Source of the DNA: JBFLYZ01 sp040756415
Lineage (GTDB): Bacteria; Bacteroidota; Bacteroidia; JADZBD01
Reading direction: 5' to 3'
NCBI GenBank assembly: GCA_040756415.1
Contig: JBFLYZ010000065.1
Span: 1-19,280 of the forward strand
DNA: 19,280 nucleotides
The notes beneath the pieces were generated by a model. It ran no database searches. It was not told the DNA's origin and saw nothing but the letters and a program-made list of their open reading frames with translations. The translations under genes and the position numbers were made by a program. Within the stretch, counting starts at the first letter, position 1; every line of letters starts with the position of its first letter. This document shows positions 9,101 to 17,200 of the stretch, piece by piece.

Positions 9101-11194
9101 GGAATAAGTTCCAGCGGCTGCAAGCGTTACACCGGCTATGCTTGGATTTTGCAAAGTGGAAGTAAAGCCGTTCGGACCGGTCCAGTTATAGGTAGCGCCC
9201 ACGATGTTGCTGGCCGTGAGGTTAAGCGTTTGTCCCACACAAACAGGGCTATTGCTTCCCGCGGTAGGCGCTGCTGGCGCGGCCGTTACGGTAACCGTTA
9301 CCGTACCTGCCGGTCCGGTACATCCGTTCACCGTTGCCGTTACGGAATAAGTTCCTGTGGCAGCTACGGTAGCATTGGGGATAGAGGGATTCTGCTGGGT
9401 AGACGTAAAGCCGTTGGGGCCGGACCAGTTGTAGGTGGCGCCCACTATATTGCTGGCGGTAAGGTTAAGCGTTTGCCCAGCGCATATGGGGCTGTTGCTT
9501 CCCGCTGTTGGCGCTGCAGGCAGGGGATTGACCGTAACCGTAGTGGTTCCCGGGGGGCCCGTGCATCCGCTGATCGTTGCCGTTACGGAATACGTTCCGG
9601 CAGCGGCAAGAGTAACGCTGGGAATGGAAGGGTTTTGCTGAGTGGAAGTAAATCCGTTGGGACCGGTCCATGAATAGGTAGCGCCCGATACGGTGCTTGC
9701 CGTCAGGTTGAGCGTCTGGCCCACGCAAACGGGGCTGTTGCTTCCCGCTGTAGGAGCCGGTGGTATAGAGGGCGGACAGGTAACGGTAGTTACCTGGTAA
9801 TCGCGCACCACTTCACTTAGCAGCGTTCCGGCCCTGAACTCCTGTACTTTCACTCCGAACACAAACTGACCAAGGGTATTGGCCACACCGGTCAATAAAC
9901 CCGTAGAGGGGTTTAAGGTAACGCCAGGCCCGCCCGAATTGAAAGGGCTGGTGGCCGAATAACCGGCAACCCAGGTAACAGGGGTGAACGTGGCCACGTT
10001 ATTTACAATTACCGGTACCGCGTTAGTATAGGGCGTATACATCGAGTAGACAAGCGAATCGCCATCCGCATCGGTAGCGGAATGGTTGATACTGAAATTA
10101 TTGGTGGAGCAGAAAAGCAGGGGAGGCGGGTTGCCGTAAACAGGGTTACTGTTGGCTGCAAAAGCGGCATTGTAAACCGAAACCATATCGAAACGATAAA
10201 GCTCATCGTTGGGCGAAGTGGCGCCAAATGCAATGCGGACAAAGACCTGTACGGTAGTACCGATCAATCCCGATGCGGTGGCAAAGCGGCTACCGTTAAA
10301 ATCGTTGAAGGCCGATCCGTTGACCGGAAAAAGGGTTAGCGGTCCACCGTTCAGGGAGTAGAGCACTTTTATCGAATCCGAGTTTTCGAGGGTATTGCTG
10401 GCCGGTTCGGAATAGTTAACGCTCAGGTTCACTCCGCTGGTGAACGAGGCGATGTTGATCACCTGTGACGACCAGACAACCGTGCTGGCTGCAGCGCTGT
10501 TCTGGCTGATCACTTCGAACTGATCGTTGTTCACCTGGGCCGTTGGCAGGGTGGGGGTGCCGGTAACGGTCCTCGACCAGGCCGTAGTGCCGTTATCAAC
10601 GGTGGTGCCGTTGGGCAGCGTAAAGTTTTCCACCCAGGCGCTGCGGTAGCAGGGAATGAAGGCATAAAATGTTTCTCCTATCGTGCCTGGGTTCTGGATA
10701 TTGACCACGCTGCCATTCCTGCAGCATACCGAATAGTACAGGTGCATTCCTCCAACCGCAGCCGGCAGGTTGACCGTGGCCGTATACGATCGCTCCTCCA
10801 CGCAGGGCGGAGAAGGCGGTGCCGTAGCGCAGGGGGGGAGCACCAGCGGTACCGGGGTTACCACACCGCCAGCCATGGTAAAATCGCGCGAAGGCGTAAA
10901 GGGGGTGCCGTCAGCCTGCAGTACCGTAATGGTCACGCTGGCCGGATAAGCAGCGCAGGTAGGGCAGCAATCGCGGTAAAGCTTGAGTGTTACCGTGTAA
11001 CTGTCGCCACCGTTGTGCGTATAGTTGAGCGAACCGCCAACGATATGGGTGGCGGAAACCACCGCGGGAAGGGATAAAGCAAATAAAAGCCCAGTAAAGC
11101 ATTTAAATAGAAAGGAAGCGAAAAGAACAGGTTGGGCTGGCTTCTTGCTCTTGTTGTTATAAGAAATAGCTTCAGGGGTACAAGTGTATTTCAT
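3110..11194 (-). CDS. Giant T9SS-exported surface protein 2 (Ig-like/PKD repeats, gliding-motility type B CTD)
   Basis: A 2694-aa protein. I chose ATG 11194; extending upstream gives only a TTG at 11200. Layout by residue: signal peptide to about 48, with an unusually long polar n-region (about 22 aa) before the hydrophobic core; head about 49-474, beginning THIVGGSLNY and containing LYRDCC, a motif set common in Bacteroidota gliding-motility-associated proteins; ten 81-aa Ig-like type A units 480-1288; thirteen type B units 1289-2437; two PKD domains 2438-2601 (WNWDFGNG, WNWSFGDS); CTD 2609-2694 (VPSAFTPNGDGVND ... WGNQIF ... GDVTIIR), the type B T9SS sorting domain. The expected role is a long cell-surface filament or adhesin secreted by the type IX system; no catalytic residues were seen. 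It is a tandem paralogue of the upstream giant, with a different head. The SprF-like gene follows. Binding target and motility role cannot be read from sequence. Confidence 0.93.
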   Translation of the reverse strand: MKYTCTPEAISYNNKSKKPAQPVLFASFLFKCFTGLLFALSLPAVVSATHIVGGSLNYTHNGGDSYTVTLKLYRDCCPTCAAYPASVTITVLQADGTPFTPSRDFTMAGGVVTPVPLVLPPCATAPPSPPCVEERSYTATVNLPAAVGGMHLYYSVCCRNGSVVNIQNPGTIGETFYAFIPCYRSAWVENFTLPNGTTVDNGTTAWSRTVTGTPTLPTAQVNNDQFEVISQNSAAASTVVWSSQVINIASFTSGVNLSVNYSEPASNTLENSDSIKVLYSLNGGPLTLFPVNGSAFNDFNGSRFATASGLIGTTVQVFVRIAFGATSPNDELYRFDMVSVYNAAFAANSNPVYGNPPPLLFCSTNNFSINHSATDADGDSLVYSMYTPYTNAVPVIVNNVATFTPVTWVAGYSATSPFNSGGPGVTLNPSTGLLTGVANTLGQFVFGVKVQEFRAGTLLSEVVRDYQVTTVTCPPSIPPAPTAGSNSPVCVGQTLNLTASTVSGATYSWTGPNGFTSTQQNPSIPSVTLAAAGTYSVTATISGCTGPPGTTTVTVNPLPAAPTAGSNSPICAGQTLNLTASNIVGATYNWSGPNGFTSTQQNPSIPNATVAATGTYSVTATVNGCTGPAGTVTVTVTAAPAAPTAGSNSPVCVGQTLNLTASNIVGATYNWTGPNGFTSTLQNPSIAGVTLAAAGTYSVTATVGGCTGPAGTVTVTVNPNPVAPTAGSNSPVCVGQTLNLTASSIVGATYNWFGPNGFTSSLQNPSITNVTLAAAGTYTVTATVNGCTGPGGTVTVTVNPTPAAPTAGSNSPVCSGQTLNLTASNIVGATYNWSGPNGFTSTSQNPSIPSVTLAAAGTYTVTATVAGCTSPNATTTVVVNATPAAPTAGSNSPVCTGQTLNLTASTIVGAAYNWSGPNGFTSTSQNPSITNVTLAAAGTYSVTATVAGCTGPAGTVTVTVNATPAAPTAGSNTPVCTGQTLNLTASNIVGATYNWTGPNAFTSALQNPSIPSVTLAAAGTYTVTATVSGCTSPNATTTVVVNATPAAPTAGSNSPLCVGQTLNLTASTIVGASYNWSGPNGFTSTSQNPSITNVTLAAAGTYSVTATVNGCTSVPGTVTVVVNSTPATPTAGSNSPVCTGQTLNLTASTIVGATYNWSGPNGFTSTLQNPSIANVTLAAAGTYTVTAFNGCSSSPATTVVVVNATPATPTAGSNSPVCLNGTLNLTCNNVVGATYNWSGPNGFTSTSQNPSIPNVTLAAAGTYSVTVTVSGCTSLPGTVNVVVSSPAVVSAGPDQTVCGNNAATSLSGSSSTGSATWSTSGTGTFSPNNTTLNATYNPSAGDISAGTVTLTLTSSNNGGCAPVTDQMVITITPAPTVSAGPDQTVCANNANVTLNGTFTVSSGIVWTTSGTGTFSPGNTSPSATYIPSSGDTAAGTVTITITTTGNGNCLAVSDQMIITITNAPVVSAGIDDSVCVNNPNVTLNGSSSTGTFTWTTSGSGTFNPNNTTANATYIPSAGDLAAGSVTITITSGNNGNCLAVTDQMVITYTPQPVVNAGPDATMCANNDSIALNGTSTTGAGVWTTSGSGTFSPNNTTLNASYLPSNADTLAGTVTLTLTSANNGGCLAVTDQVVITITDAPTANAGPDASVCSNNAVVTLNGSFTVSTGAQWSTSGSGSFSPNTTTMNATYTPSSADTAAGMVTIYLTTTGNGQCNAVIDSMTITYTNAPQVSAGTNAFVCKSNPNYQLNGSSSTGSGTWTTLGSGTFTPNNNTSNATYVPSTADTTAGTVTLIFTSTNNGGCNPVSDTVVLTYTNTPTVNAGSNQTVCANNASVALNGSTSTGTGSWSTSGSGAFTPNNTTLNATYIPSPADTAAGTVTLTLTATNGCFPTAQSIVITITDAPFVNAGPDQAVCQTNPNATLNGYVGGGSTTGIWSSSGSGSFTPNNTTLNATYIPSNADTAAGSVILVLTSTSNGNCNAVTDTLVITYTQTPIAYAGPDLTGCANNPVQLNGVITGGNGTGIWTTPDGTGIFLPNNTTLNGTYTPSNNDTLQSPIIIILTSTNNGGCVAAVDTLLITVNPGPDVDAGPDQTVCSNNASVSLSGAVLVATGGIWSTSGTGTFAPSNTALNATYTPSSADISSGSVTLVLTSTGNGLCNAVTDTMVVTFSPSPLVNAGSTIYLCTGTMTANLNGSVTGGSTTGIWSTLGSGTFTPSNTTLNATYNLSTADTAAGSVTLILTSTNNGNCLAEDDTVTIIITSIPTTSAGIDDTVCANNAVVTLNGSVIGGSGSGQWTSSGTGTFAPSDTSLNATYTPSAGDIAAGTVTLYLTAINSCIPVMDSLVITITPAPTVNAGNSVTICASGIVNLSGSVTVASGGQWTSSGTGTFAPSNTALNAVYIPSSGDITAGSVIITLTSTGNGLCNAVSDSLLVTIESKPVADFGNTPACVGTAISFTDMSTVANGNIVTWNWDFGNGTSALQNPSNTYTATGLQTVTLIVGTVAGCADTITRTIYVNVVPTSTFTSQTFCPDSAMFTDGSSIASGSISTWNWSFGDSASSSLQNPTHTYDSTGSFIVTLVVTSDSGCFAAFSDTILLDSCSDVIPDLPVVPSAFTPNGDGVNDFLLVRGGPLSEMEFRIFNEWGNQIFLSTDQATGWDGTYKGKMQPGGTYIYTVVGKMPDGTDVKFSGDVTIIR
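3113..3370 (-). other. Type B T9SS sorting domain (gliding-motility-associated CTD) of giant protein 2
   Basis: The terminal 86 residues begin VPSAFTPNGDGVNDFLLV and continue EFRIFNEWGNQIFLST, GWDGTYKGKMQPGGTYIY and SGDVTIIR at the stop. This is the complete CHU_C / gliding-motility C-terminal domain that routes proteins through the type IX system with a SprF-like partner. Its DNA shares an exact 41-bp block (3267-3307 against 11442-11482) with the paralogue. Confidence 0.93.
3392..3883 (-). other. Two PKD domains of giant protein 2
   Basis: Two consecutive PKD-type beta-sandwiches lie between the type B array and the sorting domain. The first (about 3644-3883) starts PVADFGNTPACVG and has the PKD signature WNWDFGNGTSALQNPSNTY. 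The second (about 3392-3643) has WNWSFGDSASSSLQNPTHTY. Membrane-proximal PKD pairs before a type B CTD are common in Bacteroidota surface proteins and probably act as spacers. Confidence 0.88.
3884..7330 (-). repeat. Type B array of giant protein 2: thirteen ~88-aa PKD/Ig-like units
   Basis: Thirteen units, each opening with (V/A/T)xAGxxxxxC (for example VSAGPDQTVCGNN). Each has a core W(S/T)TSG(S/T)G(T/S)F(S/T)PNNTTLNATY, a P-S-x-x-D-x-x-AG segment, TLTLTSxNNGxC, and closes with DxxVITIT. Total 1149 aa. Units differ clearly from one another (for example unit 6 VCKSNPNYQLNG; unit 9 GCANNPVQLNG; unit 11 LCTGTMTANLNG), unlike the homogeneous type A units. Two Cys per unit suggest one disulfide. 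Asp is the main charged residue. Twelve of the 13 units contain at least one D-(S/T)-(A/I/L/V/M/T) triplet. Confidence 0.9.
7331..9757 (-). repeat. Type A array of giant protein 2: ten 81-aa (243-nt) Ig-like units
   Basis: Ten units in tandem, each starting A/T-PTAGSN(S/T)P and running GQTLNLTAS, YNW(S/T)GPNGFTST, QNPSI, AAAGTY(S/T)VTA, GCT. All are 81 aa except unit 9, which is 80. Every unit has Cys at unit position 11 and a second Cys in the '-GC-' near position 65, a likely intradomain disulfide, plus an invariant Trp at 30. The AGTY segment resembles the Ig tyrosine corner. The last unit is divergent (CLNGTLNLTC, with an extra Cys at position 20). The whole 809-aa array contains no Asp, Glu, Lys, Arg or His. 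At DNA level the units differ by many synonymous changes, so they are not freshly copied. Confidence 0.93.
9773..11050 (-). other. Head domain of giant protein 2 with inserted jelly-roll-like module
   Basis: This is the non-repetitive N-terminal portion after the signal peptide. It starts with THIVGGSLNYTH and YTVTLKLYRDCC, and later has ATDADGDSLVYSMYTP, then VTLNPSTGLLTGVANTLGQF and VRDYQV. Together these are the recurrent parts of the Bacteroidota 'SHIVGGEI...YRDC' head. Between FYAFIPC and NSNPVYGNPPP, where family members normally run straight on, sits an extra block of about 160 aa (approximately 10175-10654). It has the features of a MAM/laminin-G-like jelly roll (VWSSQVINIASF, LENSDSIKVLYSLNGGP, LYRFDMVSVY). 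It carries many Cys (YRDCCPTC, SVCC), suggesting disulfide stabilisation. Binding function is inferred only from fold resemblance. Confidence 0.7.
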
Positions 11195-11284
11195 TGGCAA
11201 GGGGGTTAGTCAACTTATCTGTATAAACATGGCTTGCGTTAAATTAGTCATTTTTTTTAAAATCAACAGATAACACTGCCTGCT
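11195..11284 (-). other. 90-nt spacer between the two giant genes
   Basis: An AT-rich spacer on the coding (minus) strand with a run of eight A/T bases near 11251-11260. I found no GC-rich stem followed by T tract that would make a convincing terminator, and no clear Bacteroidota -33 TTTG / -7 TAnnTTTG promoter pair. The spacer therefore fits read-through from the upstream giant, but a weak promoter cannot be excluded. Confidence 0.4.
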
Positions 11285-14200
11285 TTATCTGATGATGGTT
11301 ACATCGCCCGAAAGTTTTACATCTGTGCCGTCAGGCATCTTGCCCACCAGGGTATAGATATAGGTTCCGCCAGTCTGCAGCTTGCCTTTGTAGGTGCCGT
11401 CCCATCCCGCAGCCTGATCGGTGGAAAGGAATATCTGGTTGCCCCACTCATTGAATATCCTGAACTCCATCTCGCTCAGCGGGCCGCCCCTGACGAAGAG
11501 TATGTCGTTTACGCCATCACCATTGGGCGTGAAGGCGGAAGGCACCGCGGGTGTATTGGCGAGCACGTCCGAACAGGAGTCAAGAGTCAGGGTGTCGGAA
11601 AACACTGCAATACATCCCGAGTCGGAGGTCACACTCAGGGTCACTACAAAGCTTCCTGTAGATGGATAGGTATGTGTGGGATTCTGGAGCGAGCTGGAGG
11701 TGGAATCGCCAAAGCTCCAGTTCCAGGTAGAAATACTTCCCGAAGGAATACTTGATCCATCTGTGAACATAGCTGAATCAGGGCAGAAAGTCTGCGAAGT
11801 GAAAAGTGAGGTGGGCAAGGGGTTGATATAGATCGTCTTCATTACCGTATCCGAACAACCTGCCGAAGTGCTTACGATCAGGGTAACCGTTTGCGTTCCG
11901 GTGGAAGAGTAGGTATTGGTCGGGTTCTGGCTGGCAGAGCTCCCATTTCCGAAATCCCAGCTCCACGAAGAAACAGTACCGGTAGAAATATCGGTAAACA
12001 CAATAGGTGTATTAAGGCAGGCGGGAGTGCTGGTAAAGTCGGCATCGGGTTTGGCCTGTATGGTTACCACTATACTATCTGAGACCGCAATGCAATTACC
12101 GTTACCTGTTGAGGTCAGGATCAGGATAACCGTTCCGGCACTAATGTCGGCACTGCTCGGAATATAGACTCCGTTCAGCGTGGTATCGTTCGGGGCAAAC
12201 GTGCCGGTGCCGGTGGAAGTCCATTGGCCGCCCGTGGCCACATTCACCGCACCGCTCAGGTTTACGATGTCACTGGCGCAGATGGCCGTATTGTTGCCCG
12301 CATTTATCGTTGGAGCTGGCGTAAAGGTGATGACCAGGGTATCGGCTACCGGTACACAGGCATTGGTTGCCGTCAGTATCAGTGTAACCGATCCGGAAGC
12401 GATATCAGCCGCACTCGGAATATAAGTTGCGTTCAACGTGGTATCGCTGGGCGTAAACGTTCCGGTGCCGTTGCTTGTCCATTGTCCCGTTCCTGAACCG
12501 CCCAATACGTTTCCATTTAGTGTGAGATTCGCATTATTTGCACAAAGGGCCGTATCGGATCCCGCCAGCGTAACGGGAATAGAGGTTATGATAATGACCA
12601 CCGTATCGGTTTCGGCCAGACAGCTACCATTGTTAGTGGAAGTAAGCACGAGCGTAACGGTTCCGGCCGCAGTATCGCCCACACTCAGGTTGTACACCGC
12701 ATTCAGGGTGCTGTCGTTGGGCGAAAAGGTGCCGCTGCCCAATGTGCTCCATACGCCCGTTGTGCTGCCTCCGGTCACGCTTCCGCTCAGGTTGGCAGTC
12801 ATAGTACCCTGGCAGATGAACAGGTTAGGGCCGGCATTCACCAAAGGTGCCGGACTGAAAGTAACAACCATCGTATCGGTAACAGCATTACACAGGCCAT
12901 TGCCGGTAGATGTAAGCACCAGGGTTACTGAGCCGGAATTAATGTCGGCCGGGCTGGGGACATACGTGGCGTTCAGCGTGCTGTCGTTGGGTGTGAATGA
13001 ACCGGTACCCGAACTGGTCCATTGAGCTCCGGTAGCAATTAATACTGAACCGTTGAGGCTTACATTGGCATTATTGGAGCACACCGTCTGATCCGGGCCG
13101 GCATCCACATCCGGACCGGGGTTGACCGTGATCAGCAGCGTATCGGAATCGGCCAGGCAGCCACCATTGTTGGTGGATGTAAGAACAAGAACGATCGGAC
13201 TGTTGAGCGTATCGTTATTGCTAGGCGTATAGCTTGCATTTAAAGTGGTGGTATTCGGGGCAAAGGAGCCGCTGCCGTTGGGCGTGGTCCATATTCCAGT
13301 ACCATTTCCACCTGTAATAATGCCGTTCAGGTTCACCGGGTTATTGGCGCATGCGGAGATGTCAGTGCCCGCAAAGGCAGCAGGTGTTTGCGTATAGGTA
13401 ATGATCAGCGTGTCTGTAACAGCATTGCAGTTACCATTATTCGTAGAGGTAAGCACCAGGATGACGTTTCCTGCCGCAGTATCCGCGCTACTGGGAATAT
13501 AGGTCGGGTTCAGCGAGGTATTGCTTGGAGTGAATGTGCCGGTGCCACTGCTGCTCCATACACCTGTGGTAGAGCCGCCTCCCACATAACCATTCAGCGC
13601 GGCATTCGGATTCGTCTTGCACACGGCCTGGTCAGGCCCGGCATTCACAAAAGGCGCATCGGTGATCGTAATAATTATACTTTGTGCGGTAGGGAAGCAG
13701 CCGTTGGTAGCTGTAAGCGTGAGGGTAACCGTGCCGGCTGCAGTATCGGCAGGGCTCGGAATATACGTAGCGTTGAGCGTGGTATTGTTAGGTGTAAATG
13801 TGCCTGTTCCGCTGGTGCTCCATATTCCGCTTCCGGTCGAAGAGCTTCCGTTAAGAATCACGCTGGCGTTATTGGCGCAAACAGTTTGATTACCGCCTGC
13901 ACTTACTGTAGGTGTGGTCGTATAGGTCAGTATTACGGTATCCACCACAGGGTTACAGCCTCCGTTATTGGTGGAAGTGAATATCAGCGTAACACTTCCG
14001 GCAGCAGTATCGGCAGTGCTGGGCACGTAGGTGGCATTGACGGTATTGGCGTTTGGAGTAAATGTTCCGCTGCCCAATGTGGTCCAGGTGCCCGAGCCCG
14101 TTGAGGAATAGCCGTTAAGCTGGTAATTAGGATTGCTCAGGCAGACAAATGCATTACTGCCTGCACTGACGGTAGGCGCATTGGTGTAGGTAATGATCAT

Positions 14201-17200
14201 CGAGTCCACCACAGGCAGGCAGTTCCCGTTACCTGTTGTGGTAAGGTAGATGGTTACGGTTCCAGCAGCGGTATCGGCAGTGCTTGGCGTATACGTGGCA
14301 TTCATCGCAGTGGTATTCGGTGCAAAGGTTCCGCTGCCGGAAGTGGACCATTGCGCACCTGCTGATGTGGTAAAGGATCCGTTTAAAGCAACAATGGCAT
14401 TGTTCGAACATACTGAAGCATCGGGCCCTGCATTGGCGGTAGGTGCATCGGTAATGGTGATCACCATCTGATCGGTAACCGCAAGGCATCCCCCGTTGCT
14501 GGTCGAGGTAAGGGTAAGTGTTACCGTTCCGGCCAGCGTATCTGCATTACTGGGAATATAAGTCGCGTTAAGCGTGGTATTGCTGGGAGTAAAGCTCCCG
14601 CTTCCGTTCGTGGTCCAGATTCCCGATCCCGTGGTGGAAGTGCCTGCAAGAACCACAGCGGCATTATTCGCGCACACCGTAATATCGTTGCCCGCGTTAA
14701 CTACAGGTTGGGGTGTATAAGTAATGATCACGGTGTCTACCACAGCAAGACAGTTCCCGTTATTGCCTGACGTAAGAGTAAGAATGACAAACCCCGCGGC
14801 CAGGTCGCCTGCGCTGGGAATATAGGTAGGATTGAATGTTGTATTGCTTGGATTGAACGATCCGGATCCGCTGGTGGTCCACGTAGCAGATCCGGTGCTG
14901 GATGAGCCGTTAAGCGTGGCATTGGGATTATTAACGCATACCGAATCGTCTATACCGGCATTCACCACCGGTGCATTCGTGATGGTAATAATCATCTGAT
15001 CCTGTACGGGCAGACAGTTACCATTGCCTGTTGTAGTTACAGTAATGGTCACGGTTCCGGCAGCCGTATCACCCGCGCTGGGAATGTAAGTTGTATTAGC
15101 AGTTATATTATTGGGCGAGAATGTACCTGATCCCGAGGTAGTCCACACCACACCGGCAGAAACCGTAAATGAAGCGTTTAGCGTTACGTTGGCATTATTG
15201 GCGCAAACCGTCTGGTCGGGACCCGCGCTTACAGTTGGGGCAGGAGTAATGGTAATGATAACCTGGTCGGTAACGGGCGCGCAGGCTCCATTGTTGGAAG
15301 AAGTAAGCGTAAGGGTAACGGCACCTGCAGAAATATCGCCAACGCTGGGATTGTAGGTTGCATTCAGCGTGGTATTATTCGGGCTGAAGGTGCCGCTTCC
15401 GCTTGTCGACCAAACCGCAGACCCGGTGCTCGATGTTCCGCTGAGCAGCGTGGCGGCATTGTTGCCGCATACGGTCTGATCGGGTCCGGCACTGACAATA
15501 GCGGGAGAGTTGACCACAACGGTAATGTTCCCGGCAGGCCCGGTACAGCCGTTGACCGTGGCCGTAACCGAATAGGTACCCGCATCTGCCGTGGTCACAT
15601 TGGGAATGCTTGGATTTTGCTGGGTCGAAGAGAATGAGTTAGGCCCTGTCCAGTTATACGTGGCACCCGATATCGTACTTGCGGTAAGGTTGAGGGTTGA
15701 TCCAACGCAGACCGGACTGTTGCTTCCTGCTGTGGGGGCAGCGGGAGTGGCATTTACGACAACGGTAGTGGTTGCCGGAGAACTGGAGCAGCCGTTGAAT
15801 GCAGTAACGGTATAAGTACCGGCAGCAGCAAGCGTAACGCTGGCTATGCTGGGGTTCTGTAAGGTAGACGTGAATCCGTTAGGGCCGGTCCAGTTATAGG
15901 TTGCTCCCACAATGGTGCTGGCGGTGAGGTTCAGCGTCTGCCCGGTACATACCGGGCTATTACTGCCGGCAGTGGGAGTCGCAGGCGCGGAATTAACCAC
16001 CGCGGTAACCGTGCCAGCAGGGCTGGTACAGCCGTTTACAGTAACGGTGACAGAGTAGGTGCCGGTGGCAGCTATAGTGGCGTTGGGTATGCTCGGATTT
16101 TGTGAAGTGGAAGTAAAACCATTAGGGCCCGTCCAGTTGTACGTAGCACCGCTGACCGTGCTGGCCGTGAGGTTTAAAGTCTGGTTGACACAGATGGGGC
16201 TATTGCTGCCGGCCGTTGGTGCTGAAGGGGTAGCGTTGACGGTAACCGTTACTGTTCCTGCAGGCCCCGTACAACCAGCAACGGTTGCTGTTACACTATA
16301 TGTACCGGCAGCGGCAAGCGTCACGTTGGTTATGCTGGGATTTTGCGAAGTGGAAGTAAAGCCGTTAGGCCCTGTCCAGTTATATGTAGCGCCTACAATG
16401 TTGCTGGCCGTGAGGTTCAGCGTCTGCCCGGTACATACCGGGCTGTTGCTGCCTGCCGTTGGTGCAGCAGGGGTGGCGTTGACGGTAACCGTTACCGTTC
16501 CTGCAGGCCCGGTGCAACCGGCTACAGTAACTGTTACGCTATAGGTTCCTGCTGCCGCCAGCGTTACGTTAGTTATACTGGGGTTCTGTGAGGTAGAAGT
16601 AAAACCATTAGGGCCCGTCCAGTTGTAAGTGGCGCCCACTATAGTGCTGGCGGTCAAATTCAGGGTCTGACCCGTACAGACCGGGCTATTGCTTCCGGCT
16701 GTCGGAGCGGCTGGTATTGCATTAACTGTAACCGCAACTGTTCCCGCAGGCCCCGTACAGCCGTTCACAGTGGCCGTTACCGAATACGTACCCGTGGCAG
16801 CCACGGTAGCATTGCTGATGCTCGGGTTTTGAGAGGTAGACGTGAATCCATTGGGGCCGGTCCAGTTATAGGTCGCGCCTACAATGTTGCTGGCCGTGAG
16901 GTTGAGTGTTTGCCCGGCACAGATCGGGCTGTTGCTGCCTGCCGTAGGGGCGGCAGGTGTAGCATTGATGGTAACTGTTACCGTTCCTGCAGGCCCGGTG
17001 CAACCTGCTACGGTAGCTGTTACGCTATAGGTTCCTGCTGCCGCCAGCGTTACGTTAGTTATACTGGGGTTCTGTGAGGTAGAAGTAAAACCATTAGGGC
17101 CCGTCCAGTTGTAAGTGGCGCCCACTATAGTGCTGGCGGTCAANNNNNNNNNNNNNNNNNNNNNNNNNNNNNNNNNNNNNNNNNNNNNNNNNNNNNNNNN

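Noticed and set aside
7331..9757. A CRISPR-like or noncoding satellite array, suggested by regular 243-bp periodicity.
   Set aside because: The period is 81 codons with an uninterrupted frame and mainly synonymous differences. There are no short palindromic repeats or unique spacers.
11195..11200. An upstream start (TTG at 11200) for giant protein 2.
   Set aside because: It adds only two residues before an ATG at 11194, which is the more likely start.
11285..17143. A separate 1952-codon gene beginning at the edge of the N run.
   Set aside because: Its 'start' is a TTG Leu codon in the middle of an Ig-like unit right at the gap. The sequence continues into the 19241 gene once the placeholder Ns are ignored.
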